From: Gorsachius magnificus
Taxonomy: Eukaryota; Chordata; Aves; Pelecaniformes; Ardeidae
Length of the DNA stretch: 64,000 nt
Assembly: GCA_034008185.1 (NCBI GenBank)
Contig: CM067081.1
Span: 147,528,258 to 147,592,257, forward strand
Reading direction: 5' to 3'
The notes under the pieces were generated by a model that worked only from the letters and a program-made list of their open reading frames with translations, made no database searches and was not told the origin of the DNA. The position numbers and the translations under genes are program-made. Positions 21,801-35,148 of the stretch are shown piece after piece. Numbering within the stretch: the stretch's first letter is position 1; each line of letters starts with the position of its first letter.

Positions 21801-24800
21801 TGATAATATTGAAATTGGAGGAATCAGACTGATTCTGAAGGGTCTGTCTTACTATCACAGCCATAAGTCTATAGGCTAAACCCTTCTTTCTCTGGGCTCT
21901 AGGGCAAAGAGAGTGGATGTATATTTGGGGCCGCAAAGTGTTTGGCTCAATGGATTTTAAGTGTTTCTTGATTATTATTTTTTTCCTATTATTTTTTCCT
22001 AAACTTAGATAGGCCTTGGTTTAGGCTAATTCTAATTGTAGCACCTGATTAAGATGCAAAAAGCTGAGTGCTGGAGAGTGCAGAACACTCTTACTTGACT
22101 TCAGCTTGGAGTCAAGTGGAGATGTAACATCTTGAGAGTGGACGAGGTGCCAGAGAACTAGCTTTCCAACAATGACTCTGAAAATGAAAGTGCAGTCTCC
22201 ATTTTAAAAGCAATCAGGTCTTGGGATTAGATATGTTACTTATCCTCCTTTAGAGCCAAAAGCTATAAAGAAACTGCTCAGAATTTGAACAGCTGTCATA
22301 AAGCATCCCTGACATTTTTAAGCAATCTCAGATCTTTGGATGAAGAGTCATGATAGTAACTCTTATTTTTGGAAGGCTGAAACATACACAATGAATTCTC
22401 TCTGTCAGACAACAAGCTGCAAAGGAGAGTGTTGGCTACAAGAAGTCAGCCTAACAGGTAACAATTTTATTATTATTATTGTGAAATCTCAGCAAATCAC
22501 TTTGTCCCTTTTATTCTTCATACAAAGCATATGTGTTATGGTCAGTTGCTGATCTGAAAGTATAGATGAGATCCAGGGGAGGGAACAAAAGCTATCTAGG
22601 TTTTCTGGCACATTTGTGTATATACATCACTTCAAACCGAGTAGAACAAGCTTGAAGAGTCACTGGCCAGTAATTCAGAGTGCCTAATTAATTTAATTGC
22701 AAACCATGAAATTCTCAAATTAATTTATTATTCAAATGTATTCATGCACTTCCTTCTCCCAGGGCTCTCCCCCTAAAAAACCCTGCCTTTTCAGTGCAGC
22801 TCTGTTTTGTGAACATCTGAAATCCGAACAAAAGAATATGCACAGTGTGACAGACCAGTCGTCCCTCTAATGGTGTATAAAGGGAAAAAATACAGAACAA
22901 ACCATTAAATCCTTCTGGTAAACCCTTCCAGGCATCCTGGCTGAAGGAGTTTTCTTTAGTTCTGTCTTTCTGTTCATCCCAATAGCTTATGTAACTAATC
23001 AGAATACTAATAATAACTAAACGTAATACTAATTGCCAGTATAGCATGTTCTGGTGAAAAGTGCGATTTAGGTACTTGATTTCAGTTTATATTTGTTTCT
23101 AGTATCTCTCTGCTAGCACTTGTGCTCTTGCAGGTTTTTTATGCCTTGCTTTTTTGAAGTCCAAGGTGAAGTCAGCTGTGGCTCAGACTCTTCACTGATG
23201 AGGCTTCTACAAGTGGTAGGAAGGGGGAGAAAGGATGGAGGAGAGAGAATAAACTCACAAATCACCTTCACAGAGTGCAAACTCTTCAAATATTATTTTG
23301 TGTGAGCAACTGCTGCCCTTTCCATAGCTTTGTAGTTCAACAGCTAACATCAGTGAGCTGTGCTAATAAAAAGAGGTGGAGAGAGAGGAGGGCTCTGGTG
23401 CTTTTTTGTGGTGTAACCTCTTACTGCAAGCATGAAATAAGTCATGAGCTATCAGAGCTTCAGCTTTCTAAGTCTGCAAAATAGACACATGGTGGATTTG
23501 AAATTTGCTTTTGAATCTACTAGTAGGCAATTCCTTCCATTAAAATATAGGATTATCTCTTTCTTTTTTATCATACTAAGCAAGGCACTTGATCCTTCCT
23601 TGATGGCAGAATTGGGTTTGGTTTTTTGTCACATGACAAAATAAATAAGAATGTGTTGATGCTAACACCTCGGCTTCCTACACCTTCATGTGAACTTAAA
23701 CCTCTCATATGACCTGACCTCAAAAGAAGGATGTGTATAAGTAGTCTTCCTGGTGTATTTGGGGGGTTGTTTTTGTTCTCTTTTGCCTTCTCTATCTTTC
23801 ATCCCCCCAGTGCCCTCAACGCTTTGATATTAAGAGCATCCCATTGCATTACAGATGTCCTCTTGTTATTTCAGCTCTTTTGGATGTTTTTGACTGGCAG
23901 CTGCTCAGTGGTCTTATGCTGGTACTCCTGCTCCTGCTCACCTTTCCTCTCACTTGTTACGGCACACGGGGCTTTTCCATTTGCCCTGCCGCATGCCACG
24001 CTCTAATCCAGGCTTCCTGCACATCTCAGCAGTAACTCTGCTTTCCCGGCTCCCTTGGAGGATCTGTAACCCAGCCTCACTTGGCGTTGCATTATTAAGC
24101 ATGGAGTAGACACCAAACGAACTTGGTGGAAAGTGTATTCAAAGAGTGTTTCTCTCTCAGCCTGTGTGATCTGTCCTTCCCCTGCTCCCCTGTTTGCTCC
24201 CACACATGCGGGTGCAGGCGTGCGTCCGCAGGCGTTGGGGATTTGATTGCTGTGGGGATCATCGCGACCTGTGTCCTTGCACACTCCCTGCTCTTTATCA
24301 GATCTGCTGGGTTTGTAACTGCCAGGTAGATGGTGCCTGTGCTGCATTTGAGGAACAGTGGGGACATCCAGTGGTCACATGGGTTATAATTAATTACTCC
24401 CGATCCCGTCGGTAAGCTCAAATTTCCAAGCTTTCTTGTTTTCTCAGCGTTTGACTTGTTTTTCATCATAGCTCATTATGCTGTAATGTGCCTGACAGAA
24501 GGCTGGGACAACTTCTTTCTCTCATCTTTTTCTTTTTCTTCCCCCCTATGTGATGTTGCTTCATATCTATCAACAACTGAAATCAGAACATTGAGTCTCT
24601 CTCAGAAAAATATCTGGGGATATCTTTTAATTGCTTTTCAAATGGAGAATTTGGAAGAAAGAGTAAGGAAAATATTAGCTATTATTTTGAATGCATATCA
24701 CTGGAATAACTGGTAAATAAATGTTATTGCTAGAGGTCACAGAGCTTTTTTAAAAAAAATTGGTGAGAAATAATCAGAACTTAAACTTTTTATATCACTT

Positions 24801-27800
24801 TTTCAAATTACCTCATGCGTAATTCACTTGTACCTTGGTTCACCTGGAGCCTGTAATGACACTGAGAGGAGCCGTCTCCCTCTCTCTTCTGAATCTGGCT
24901 GTGATCAGATTCAGTCACTGCTCATTGGAGCAAGATTCTCCCATTTTTCTGACTGAGTAGGCTTTTCTGCAATAATCCTGAATAGGGTAGATTTTTAAAA
25001 TAAATTAATAAAAAAACCCTGTTCTGTGGTTGTCATAGTATGGAATAACAACATGAGTGAAATCCAAACCTTTACATCAGGGGATGGAAGATGTTTCTTG
25101 CCCTGCCCTCTCTAATGACTGCTTGTTGTGTGATCGTGCAGAGGAGTCAACTGTCCTTTGCTCGCGTAGGAACTCCAGAAATGGCACTAGCTGATCTTCT
25201 AGTTAGTAGCTTCAGAACAGCAAAATGTGTCTCTGCTGTGCATCGGTATAGCCAACTTTGCTCCCTGGTTTTGTTCAGAAACATGAAAAAAGAATAGGAG
25301 CCCTCCAGGGGCTCCTTTAGAAAAATAAAAATAATTTATGGTAATTTTATGTAATATTACTATAGTCCATCTGATATTGGAAACACTGCTTTTTGTTGTT
25401 GTTGTCAAACTACAAATTAATTTAAACAATATGATTGCTCCTCTACTGTTTTTTGTTTCCACATTGAGATAAAATTTGTGGAAGCCATGGGAGAAATTCT
25501 AGTAAAGGTCACTGGCCTAATCATAAAATGTCTTTAAAATTTTTATGATCCTTTAATGGAGTGCTATTGGATAATTCCTCCTGGAAAGGATCTAGTACTG
25601 TAATAAAGCCTTCCGAGGGAACATTGCGTATGGTACCTTGGTGGCCGTGACTGGTACAAATGCCTTAAACATTTGGAAAAAAAATATGATGCACAAATGA
25701 AGCAAGAGAGAAGTAATGAATTTCAAACATTACCTTGATGAAGGAATATGACAATTTCAACACGGAATTATTATAAAGGAAAAACATTTATATAAAATGC
25801 ATTTGTCATCTGAGCAAGTTATATCAAATTATCTGCACTTTCTTTGCGAAATGATAACTGACTTGTTCCAGTGTATCATAATGGTTAAATTTCAACAAAT
25901 CCTTAATTTTGCCTGGGTGATGGAGATGGTGGGAATACCAGACTAGAAAAGCTGTGGTGTTCTCCCATTTTCTTTTCTCCTTTGCTGGTATCTTCCCATG
26001 CGAATTCATCTTCAATCCCTGCTTCAAAAATTTGGATAAACATCATAAGGTAAATAATGTGTGTGACTGAATTTATGTCAGAAGCGAGCGTTTACATACC
26101 CTGATTTCTAAAACCAAGTTTTTCTTTAGGCTGGCCCCGTGCCTTTTATCGTTTGGTGGAAATCTTCCAAATATTGGATCGTTCTTACTGATACTGAGCT
26201 CTGAAACAAACTATTTTGAAAGGGCTGAATAAATGTTATGTACGTGTTTTTTACATGTTGCTGTCAATGCAGTGTTGACCGTTCTTGTTGCTTCCTTAAA
26301 ATAAAATGGAATTTTAGGACATTTGAAGAGGTGCTCAGGAAAACTCAGGGCTGTACATCCTGTGTAGCAGGTCATTAATCAGCTCTGGAGCAGAGCTGAG
26401 ACTACCCGGCAGCTCACCTGTTTCCTCCTCCACTTCTTTCTGGAGGGAGCTGCTGCTTCTACTTAATGTCTCCAAACAACCCAGCACTAATATGCATTTG
26501 AAGTTCTGCCAAAGGGGTGTAACGGTGTTTGACAGTAGCGGATATTGTGAAGATAGGGGGGTTTTTTTGTTTGTTTTTTCATTTCTTGAGATGAGCCTTT
26601 CCGTTTTTGCTTGAAGTTTTGCTTGATTAATGCATTCATTAAAGAGGAGTGACGGTAATGATTAAACAAAAACATCTTTAAAATGCAGAGTTCATTTCAA
26701 CCCATTTGGTTTTGTTGCACACAAATTGGATTGGCATTGCATCCTGCACAGCAGGTACTCCACTTGAAATCAAAGACAGATGCTTTTATAGGATTAGAAA
26801 GGATATCTTGAGGGGTGGAGGAAGAGATTGAGGATGGGGGGTTTTGCTGCTTTTTCTTGTACTTTTTAGTAATAACGGTAAATGCGTAATGATAATACTG
26901 CTGTTTTGTCTGCCTTGAGTACTAATAATATTGTTTGCTTACAATTAAAAGGAAATAAAAGCTCCATTGTAACTTGGATTGTTAACAGATCAAGAATACT
27001 TAATTGAGATTCTTTCCCTCATAAATAGCTAATGGCACCTGAGTCTGTTTGAATTTTCATGCTAAATATCTCTGAATGAAAATATTTGACTGCTGAGTCA
27101 TGCCAGGCAGCCACATTAATTTTTTTTTTTTTTTTAATTATCTGGCAGTGTACATGTCTTTTAAGAGCTTCCCAAATTGCTTTACCTAGTCTCTGCTCAA
27201 ATAGACACCTGGTGGGGGAGCTGCAGCTTGCAGGGGGTTATAGCTGGTTATACTAAATACAACTGAAGCATGTCCCTTGAATGGGAGATCTCAAAGCCTG
27301 TGTTGTGTGCAGAACTGCTGAAGGTGCTGATCTTTCTCAAATGCGCTGCAGATATTTGACTGAGAAAGCAAAGAGGGGGACAGGTCTAGGGTCACTTTTG
27401 TGACTCCGGCAGTACCTTCCCATTAAAATGCCCATTTTGGCTGCCCTTAAGAGGTGTGATCTAGAAGAGTCATGAGCACCCTGTGAAAATCGAGTTGAAA
27501 TATCATCTTGAGCACCCAGATGCCATTTGTCAGCAAACTGCAAGCCAGAATTTCCTGCAAAACATTTTGAGATTGTTTGGCATGAGAAATGAGTATATCA
27601 TTACGTTGGTTTTGGGGCTCCTGAGATGGAGTACCTTCCCAGTAACCTGCTGGACCTAATCGTCCAGTATTTCTGCGCTTTATAGCCTTTCTGATGGTGG
27701 CTACTGTAGATTGCAGTGCTAACTACTTTCCATGTAACCATTTCATTCCACATTTATGGCTTTACAAAATATATCTTTAGAAAGAGATTAAATAAGAAAT

Positions 27801-30351
27801 AATTCCAAGAGTTTCTCCTGCCTCTTGACAGTACAAAGCATCAAAATGTTTGGGTTTTTCCACTGAAAATACAAATCTGTTTTGTTTGGTTTTTTTTAAT
27901 TCTGTATTATCTCTAGTTCAATCTGACCTGTATAGAAGAGAGTTGAAGGGAAGTGCATCTTGCTGAGAATATTCACCTTTTTTGGTGTCACTGTTAATTT
28001 CCTTAGTGTGTCTAAAGACTCAGATTACACCCGGGGCTCACTTCTCTGTGTATTGTTCAAATACAGCAGATGGAGTGTCTCTAACCCCAGGAACTTGTTG
28101 GTGCCTTTTGAAATAATGGAGAAAAGAATACGGAGAAACAAGAGAGAGAGACCATGTATTCCAAGCAATTAAGATTTTTCTACAGCTAATATCTTTTTTG
28201 GTAACATCATGTAATGTGGTTTGACTTTAATCTCAGCTGTTGGTGAATAATATTAGTTCTAGATCATGAGAATCATGACTGCAATGGACTCTTGCTCAGG
28301 ATTTAATACCTGGTTTCATTTTGCTGCCTGGCTTGACTTAAAGTCTTTTGTGAGGGTCTGAGTGTGCCCAGTATGGTTTGCATTAACGTGTGGCATGACC
28401 GATGGAATCTTTCAACCATAAAGTCCTAAAATTGCCATAAAGATTTTGTTTATTGTTGTTATTGGTTTGTTTTTTTTTTTACATTTCCTACACTTTATCT
28501 GTCATGTATATGGTTTACAGAAGCTAAAAACTAAATTAGATTTTGATGATCATACCATAGTAAGGTGCGGCATTTTGTCATTCATGACTTTGCTATTGCA
28601 GAAAAATACTGTAGTCCAGGAATCTGCAAATTATACTTTTTGCCCCAGACTCTTACCTGAGTTTACTTTCAAAACTGATCTCACTGTGAATTTACCATGT
28701 ATTTTTCTCCTACTTAAAGCCTTTTCAAGGTTTGCCTAGCACTAAATTTCTTTTTCTGTGTTCAATATGAATTCCTAGACTGGTATAGTCAAGTTTTGAT
28801 GGGGTTGGTTTGGTTTTCAGAATAAAGGATCTTAACCTGTATAGTTAACATAGCCTGGACCAAGGAAATAAATCAGTAAGCTTCTATTGCACATTTTTTC
28901 TTGTCCTACTTAAGAAATAAACTTTGCCACTTAACTACATGCAAGGCAATAACTGTCTTGTTCATAGTGACTCTCTCATTCCAGTCTTAAATCAACCTAC
29001 AGATGCCAGAGGAAGACATTCATTCCTGAAAATGAATAGACAGCTGGAAAGCAACAATATAGGTCAGGATTTGTAGAGGTATTTTTTTCTAATCCTAATA
29101 TTTTTGTGTAAGAGTCAGTTTGCTTTTTTCTGCCCTCATTATTAGTATATAAGCTCTTTAAATGGCTGAGACTTTCAAGAACGCAGTAATGAATGTTTGC
29201 TTTCCATTGAACTTTTGAGAGATTTATGATGCTTTCTTGTAAATTCATGAACAGAAAAACAGTTTGCTTACTCAAGAACAGTATCCCCATTGAAGAAAGA
29301 TGTGGTGTTTATCATTCAGCAATCAACTTAATTGCCTTCCATTATGAAATTGGCTTGGATTTTTGGGTTTCCGCCACAACGGTTTTTAATAGCACAAATG
29401 AATTTTTCATAGAATGAGAATGAAAATAAGTTCAGAAATCATGTATTCAAGGATACGTTTTTCCGCTGTGCATTCTTCTGTACTCCTGCTGGAAAATCAT
29501 CGAGTCATATGTTGTTATTGCTTGTCAGAAGACCCATACAGATGGGAAGTCCTTCTATTTTGTATGAGCAGAGGCTGTAGGAAGCCAGAAATAGGGAAGT
29601 GGAGACAAGCCTGCAGTCTTCCAAAACTGAATACAAGAGGCATGTGATCAACCTCACATGAACACTTGAGAAGTTCTACTGCTGCCTGACTTCAGTAGGA
29701 GCCCAGGTATCTGTACAGTCATTCCACTGCCAGCCTCCTCCCTGATCCACAAAACTTTGTAATGCTTATTTTCTCCGTCACAGGAGGGGAGTATGCAACA
29801 GATCAGGCAGTTGGTGCCTTCTCATCTTGGAAATGATGGCCACTTCAGATCCACAACTGAGAAATGACACGCTGCTTGCATGTGTGGTTGTAGGAATGGA
29901 GAGAGACAGACAGATTTGGGGGAGGGAGTTTCTCAGAAGTGCTTTCCTCCTTTCCCCTCATTCTTTCTGCTTCCCTCTGCTTGAGAACCATGTGGTTCCT
30001 CTTAAGTTGCTCTGAGCCCTTACTAACTGCAAAAATTAAATCTGAGAGGGCAGCAGAAGCAACAGAAGCAGTTTGGGGCCTTTCCTAAAGGTGCTGCTTA
30101 GCAAGGTGATGTCGCTAAGTATCTGAAAAAAATCTTTACTTTTATGAACTTGGAGGGGTTTTTTTTTTTAAACACAAAATGTGTAGCTCTTTCAACGTGT
30201 CTGATACTAAAGCAGTAGGATCCCTTCCCTCATAGGTATAAAGACAACTCCTGCTGGATTAGAGGGTTCTGCACATTGGAAGAAAAATCTATGTTAGTTT
30301 ATGCCAATTTAAGTGTGACCAGTTGATGTTTGATTGTATTGTAGCTATTTA
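18867..30351. other. Intergenic, 11.5 kb, no gene recognised
   Basis: Read on both strands, this stretch has no convincing exon or known domain and no clear repeat family. It holds T tracts near 20724-20742 and 27120-27135. A segment at 22332-22457 is flanked by a plausible acceptor and donor and is open in one frame, but its product resembles nothing I know. GC rises slightly near 23.9-24.4 kb. Confidence 0.5.
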
Positions 30352-30504
30352 ATTTTAAAAAAATCATTGAAAACCACCCCTTCACTTTCAGTACTAGAAA
30401 ACACATTGTAGTTAATTGCTGTATTTTCATTTTAAAAAAATCATTGAAAACCACCCCTTCACTTTCAGTACTAGAAAACACATTGTAGTTAATTGCTGTA
30501 TTTT
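30352..30504. repeat. 77-bp tandem duplication, two perfect copies
   Basis: Copy 1 (30352-30428) and copy 2 (30429-30504, lacking the last base) are identical over 76 compared bases, beginning ATTTTAAAAAAATCATTG and ending GTTAATTGCTGTATTTT. With no substitution in AT-rich neutral-looking DNA, the duplication is either very recent or an assembly artefact. It explains the repeated residues in the short minus-strand frame across it, which is not a gene. Confidence 0.97.
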
Positions 30505-33500
30505 GCTATAGGTTCTGGCATTCATAAACAGCATTTCACTACATATTTCACTTCTTGTTTTCTTAGTCTTCGCTCCTGCAGTCTGAATGTCACTAAAGTT
30601 AATTTTTAGAGAGATTCAAGAAACTTTTTAGAAAGCAACATTTTGAAGATGATGTAAGTATAAAAACAGCCAACAGAGCTTCGCAGTGCTGCTTCTGCTT
30701 TGTGAGCATCGGTTTCCTGGTTGGATTTGTTGATTTGAAATTATTTTTTTTTAGCTAGGTAATTTATTGTGCGACTTTTTTTAGTACCACTGATTTTCAT
30801 GGCTATGTTATTGTAAGACTATTAGAGAGGATGTATTTCTCTAGGCATTTAAAAACTATTTTTTAATTCGAAGTAAAATTTTTAATTCCTCATATCGCCC
30901 AAATAAAAAGCAGTGATGAAAGAAAATGTTGCTATGGAAATTAATGTTCTCTATTCCAGAAGAAGAAAAAAAATCAAAAGCTTTACTGGGATAAAGTTTT
31001 ATGGGTTTTTGCTGAACGTTCATTTTTGGGAGGGGGAAGTTATCCTGAGAAAGAAGAAAATAGATGCAAATAATAAAAAAAAAGTTAAAATAGAACATTG
31101 TAGGTTACGCTGAGAATGATCAGAATCTGTGTTTGTCTAAATTTTTCTAAAAATTAATTCTGAAGCCGAAGTACTTTAGGGATCTTATAATCCAGGAAAA
31201 ATCAGACCAGTATCCAACACACATCAGTAAATGCTGATTTCTTCCAGTGGTAACTGCTGCATGTGCTTGTAGCTGTCAGGAGATCAGGTGGATGTGTTGT
31301 CTGATAATAGATGTATTTTTTACTTACCTGCCAAATTTGAAAGGATGTATTGACGGTGTGCATGGCTTAAAAGGGATGGATGTGGATGTATACAGTATAT
31401 GACCGACAAGGAAAGTCAGAAATGTATGAGTTAATTGTATATTGTTTTGTAGTAGGGTAAATTTTTAATCACGTTGCATATGTACCTTTTTGGTGAAGGC
31501 AGTAATTGATATTTGGGACACAGAGGGATATAAATATTTTATTCAATCTCCTAAAAATAAAAGGAGTCATGTGGGTTCTTTCATGAACTTATATGTTTAT
31601 CAGGTTTAAGATGAAAGAATTTATTCATGAGTGTTGAGAAGCAAAGATACTATCAGCAACAGCGGCTGCCTAAATCAGTTGAGACAGTAGTGACTTACAT
31701 AGTTTTGGTTTAGATCTGCTTTTACTTTTGAGGGAAGGGAGCTTGTAAACACTCTCACCTTTGAAAATAAGTAAAAAAATCTCTGTAGGTGGTGACACAC
31801 CTCCTTCCTCTTCATTTGCTAAATCCCATCCCCAGTTCCTGCATTCCCATCCCTCTTTGGCGCTGATGGTGTGGTACTGAGTTACCAATATGACCTATGA
31901 GAAAAATCTGGATTTTTTGAGAAGGAACTTATTTTCTGAGGCGCTAATTGGTCTTTCCTTGACAGAGCAAAAGTGGCTCAAACCAACTGCATGGTACGTG
32001 GTGCTCTTTTCCTTAAAACAAAACAACATCCTCCAAGGCTTTTTGTAGGTTTTTTTCAACCTTGTTATTCTGAAACCATGAGTGGAGCTTCTGGACACTA
32101 ATGTGGCAGTAGTTTTATGTACCTAATGTGGCTGTTGGTTGTTTTTTAAGGCTTTGTATTCCTGTATTGAAAACGAAGAAAACATCAAAATGACATGGGA
32201 GTATTTTATTTAGTCACGCAGCTGAGAGGGGTGTGCCAAGTTAGGTGCAAGTGGTGAGTGTCAGTGACACTGCTGAACTTTTTAAGTTACAAATCCCCCT
32301 CATTTGTATCCCAAATTTTCCTATGAAACTTCCTGTGGCATTTTTTAAGGCCCCCTTTTTTTTTTTTTTAAATGAAAAAAGAAATATCAAGGGAGAAGAG
32401 GGAATATAGTTTTTGCCTGTGTTCAGACTGACTGTGCAAACCACGCAGTTAAGCATTACAGTCGCTACCCCTGCTGTAATGTACCAGGTTACCTGAGCAG
32501 AGAGCTTTGTACCCACCAGCAGGCTCTGGTTTGGGACAAACGTGATTAGAGGAAGAAGCTGAAAGAGGGTAGCAAAAGAAAGGTTTGCAGCATTTCCCCC
32601 TTTCTTTAAAAATTAGCTATTAATAATCCCCATCTCTGCATGTGCAAACGCAGCCGGACACAGCCCCAGCCTGACCCGGGAGCAGGGGTGAGGGTGGGAG
32701 AGGGCAGGTAGGACGGGTGCAGATGTGCTGGGGAGGTGTGGGCATCATATTGAACATTGTTAGCAAGGGGTTAGTTGTCAGCCCTGTCAGAGCCTGTCCT
32801 CTGCCCCCAAATCCTGCTGAGTTAAACGGCTGATAAACCAAGACTTGTTTTGAAAAGCTCACCATAAAGCAAGTCTAATAGGTTTATTAAATCTGATCAG
32901 TGCATTGCATTGTCCCCTCCCTGTTTATCCAACTTTGCTGATGCTATCATCAGTCCTTCATGAAAGTATTTGGCTTAAAATCTGTGGTGTAGCACCAGTT
33001 GTTTGGCTTGTTTGGGTCGGTTGGTCCGTCCGTCCCCCCGTTTACTGCTTGCTGCTATTTGAGCACAGCACATTGTTTAAAAAGCCTGTGAAAATATAGA
33101 TTGGGTGATCTGTCTCTTTTAGACCATTCAGTGATGAGATTTCTACTGTACTACTTTATTGTGACATTACCTGACTAGATAAAGCCATTTTCTGTCTGAG
33201 AAGGGAAAGAAGCTGACTGTGTCTACATAAATCGTGTTGCTCATTTCATGCTGAGACAGGGGTTCCCAAAGGGAGATCCTCCGGGACGCGTCCCTCCTCA
33301 ACAGAAAAACAAACAGAGGCGCAGTCTGTTTTTGAAGGATGGGGCTGATCAGTTTTATAATGTTGATGTTATTGCAATAAATAGTTGCTGCCCAACTATT
33401 GCAGCTTAGTTTAACGGATATCCCAATAGCTATTAAAACGTAAAGTGTATATGAAAGAAATACACCCTCCTCCTGCTCCTTCCTTTCCCCAAAGCACTTG

Positions 33501-33689
33501 GACTCCAGTTCCAGAGGAATGTCTGGATATCTTAAAATAACATAGTGCGGATTCGTTCATGCCAAAATTACTGCTTTGTCTGGCCCAGTTGAATACTATT
33601 GTCCGATATTAGTGTGGCAGCTGTCAGATTTGTTTGTGAAAGCACCTGGTTTTCATAGCTCTTTATTTTGTGAGTTGTTGACCCATAGA
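30505..33689. other. Intergenic, nothing recognised
   Basis: AT-rich intergenic sequence. No exon, RNA gene or repeat family was recognised on either strand. Confidence 0.5.
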
Positions 33690-33775
33690 TCCTAATGCAC
33701 TTCATAAAAAGAAGGTAAAGTCCTCATCCTTGTTTTGCAGATGGAGGACTGCGGTCTTTAGAGATAGATAACTGA
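33690..33775 (-). repeat. MIR-like SINE relic
   Basis: The phrase CTAATGCACTTCATAAAAAG, then GTCCTCATCCTTGTTTTGCA and GATGGAGGACTGCGG matches the reversed MIR core ('tcctcattttacagatgaggaaactgaggc'). It is short and diverged. Confidence 0.45.
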
Positions 33776-33929
33776 ATAGGGGAGCTGGACAGGATTTCTG
33801 GCAAAACCTTTTTTTCGTCAGGAAACATTGATTCATTAAAGCTCTTGTGCAGAAGCATATGCTTTGATGAAACTCCTGGCATGAAGTTTTCCTGAAGTCT
33901 GGAACAGAATTTGAAGACAATTTCTGCAC

Positions 33930-34345
33930 TGGCAGAAAAGCGGACGTGGTGGACCTTCCTCCATCGCTGGGGGGGGCCTGCGTCACCCAGCTGGGCCGTT
34001 CATCTCCTGCTAGACCCTCTATGCACTCCACAGTGCTGGGAGCAAGGCTGGATCCTCACTGTGGAGCCACCCGATAGACGCCGGCGGTGCGACAGCTGCT
34101 CTTGCAAGGGCTTGCTGCTTGCTCCAGCTGCGAAGCCAGCCACCGAGCCCCCACAGCCCCCCCAGGGCAGGGCTGCCGCCCGGCCTGGCTGAGGCTGCGC
34201 TGCTGCCGCGCAGCCGTGGGTGCTATCCAGGGTTATCCGGGGCTGCCTTTTGCTGTTCCCTCCAGGTGCTGCGGTCTGAGACCTCCCTGTGCAGCGGGGA
34301 GAGGGGAAGGGGCCAATTTCCCAGAGTCAGCTTTGTAAAGCCTGC
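33930..34345. other. GC/CpG-rich block
   Basis: This is an abrupt GC-rich segment in AT-rich surroundings. It has CpGs clustered at about 34070-34240 (CCGGCGGTGCGAC, GCTGCCGCGCAGCCG) and overlapping stop-poor frames on the + strand. The peptides are low in complexity and resemble no family, so the open frames reflect composition. It could be a small CpG island or an isolated GC isochore fragment. Confidence 0.55.
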
Positions 34346-34804
34346 AGTCCATCCCTTACCTGCAGGCTGCCCAGGGCTTTCTCCGTGCTCTCACCAGGCA
34401 AATACCTGGAATAACTTTGGGGACAGATGCAAAGCAGTATAAAAGAGTGTAAAGCTGTATAGACTGAAGAGCTAGAACTCAGAAGGATTAGTTTGTACTT
34501 GATGGAGAAAACGCTTTGTTCCGTCCTATCGGTAGTTACTGGGAAGCAGCTACTGACAGCATCCTCGAAATCAATAACTCTGTGTACGCACAGTATTTCT
34601 GGTGAGGCTGTATGGACATCCTTACTGCTGTTCTGAGCCTCTAGAAAGAGGCTATTACTCTTCTGGTGGTGGAGTCCTTGATCCACAATGAACAGCCACA
34701 ACTCTAACAATAATATTCTGCACTTTTTTAGTATCTGCTACACAACTCAGCACTCCTTTGCAGAGACAACCTGATGTGCCTGAGCAGGGGGGAGGATAGC
34801 CAGT

Positions 34805-34945
34805 CTTTTTACAAGGGGGGGGAACGGCAGATCTGAAAGACTAGGCGATGTGCCTGCAGTCACACGGGAGGGCTGGTGCACGCCGGAGACCGAGAACAGA
34901 AGCGTCTGCTCCTTCGGCACCCAGAGCGTGCTCACCTGTGCCTAG
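34805..34945 (-). repeat. MIR-like SINE relic
   Basis: The reversed MIR order is clear: CTGAAAGACTAGGCGATGTG, then CCTGCAGTCACACGGGAGG, GAGACCGAGAACAGAAGCGT, CTGCTCCTTCGG and CCCAGAGCGTGCTCACC. These correspond to 'gacttgcccaaggtcacacag', 'agaacccag', 'ctcctgactcc' and 'cagtgctctaacc' in MIR-type elements. CpGs are unusually well retained for an old element. Confidence 0.6.
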
Positions 34946-35103
34946 TGATGCTCTTTGGGTCTCCCGATGCTCTGCTCCGGCCGTGCCCACATTACCACAT
35001 CCCCAGTGGTAGAGGCCCAGTACCCTAGGAATAAATTAAAATGTAAAAAAAAAAATGCTACCTTGTATACCATAGGTGGTGTGGGGTTCTTTAAATGCAG
35101 GCC

Positions 35104-35148
35104 TTTTTTTTTTTTTTTTTTTTCCTTTTTTTGTTTGTGTGTGTGTGC
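35104..35148. repeat. Poly(T) tract followed by short (GT)n
   Basis: About 20 T, a short CC interruption, more T, then a few GT units. Low complexity. Confidence 0.85.

Noticed and set aside
24350..24380. CTCF-like word ACATCCAGTGGTCAC
   Set aside because: It departs from the consensus at key positions and has no supporting context.
30299..30481. Minus-strand frame with an internally repeated peptide
   Set aside because: The repeat is simply the 77-bp tandem DNA duplication read in frame, not a protein repeat.
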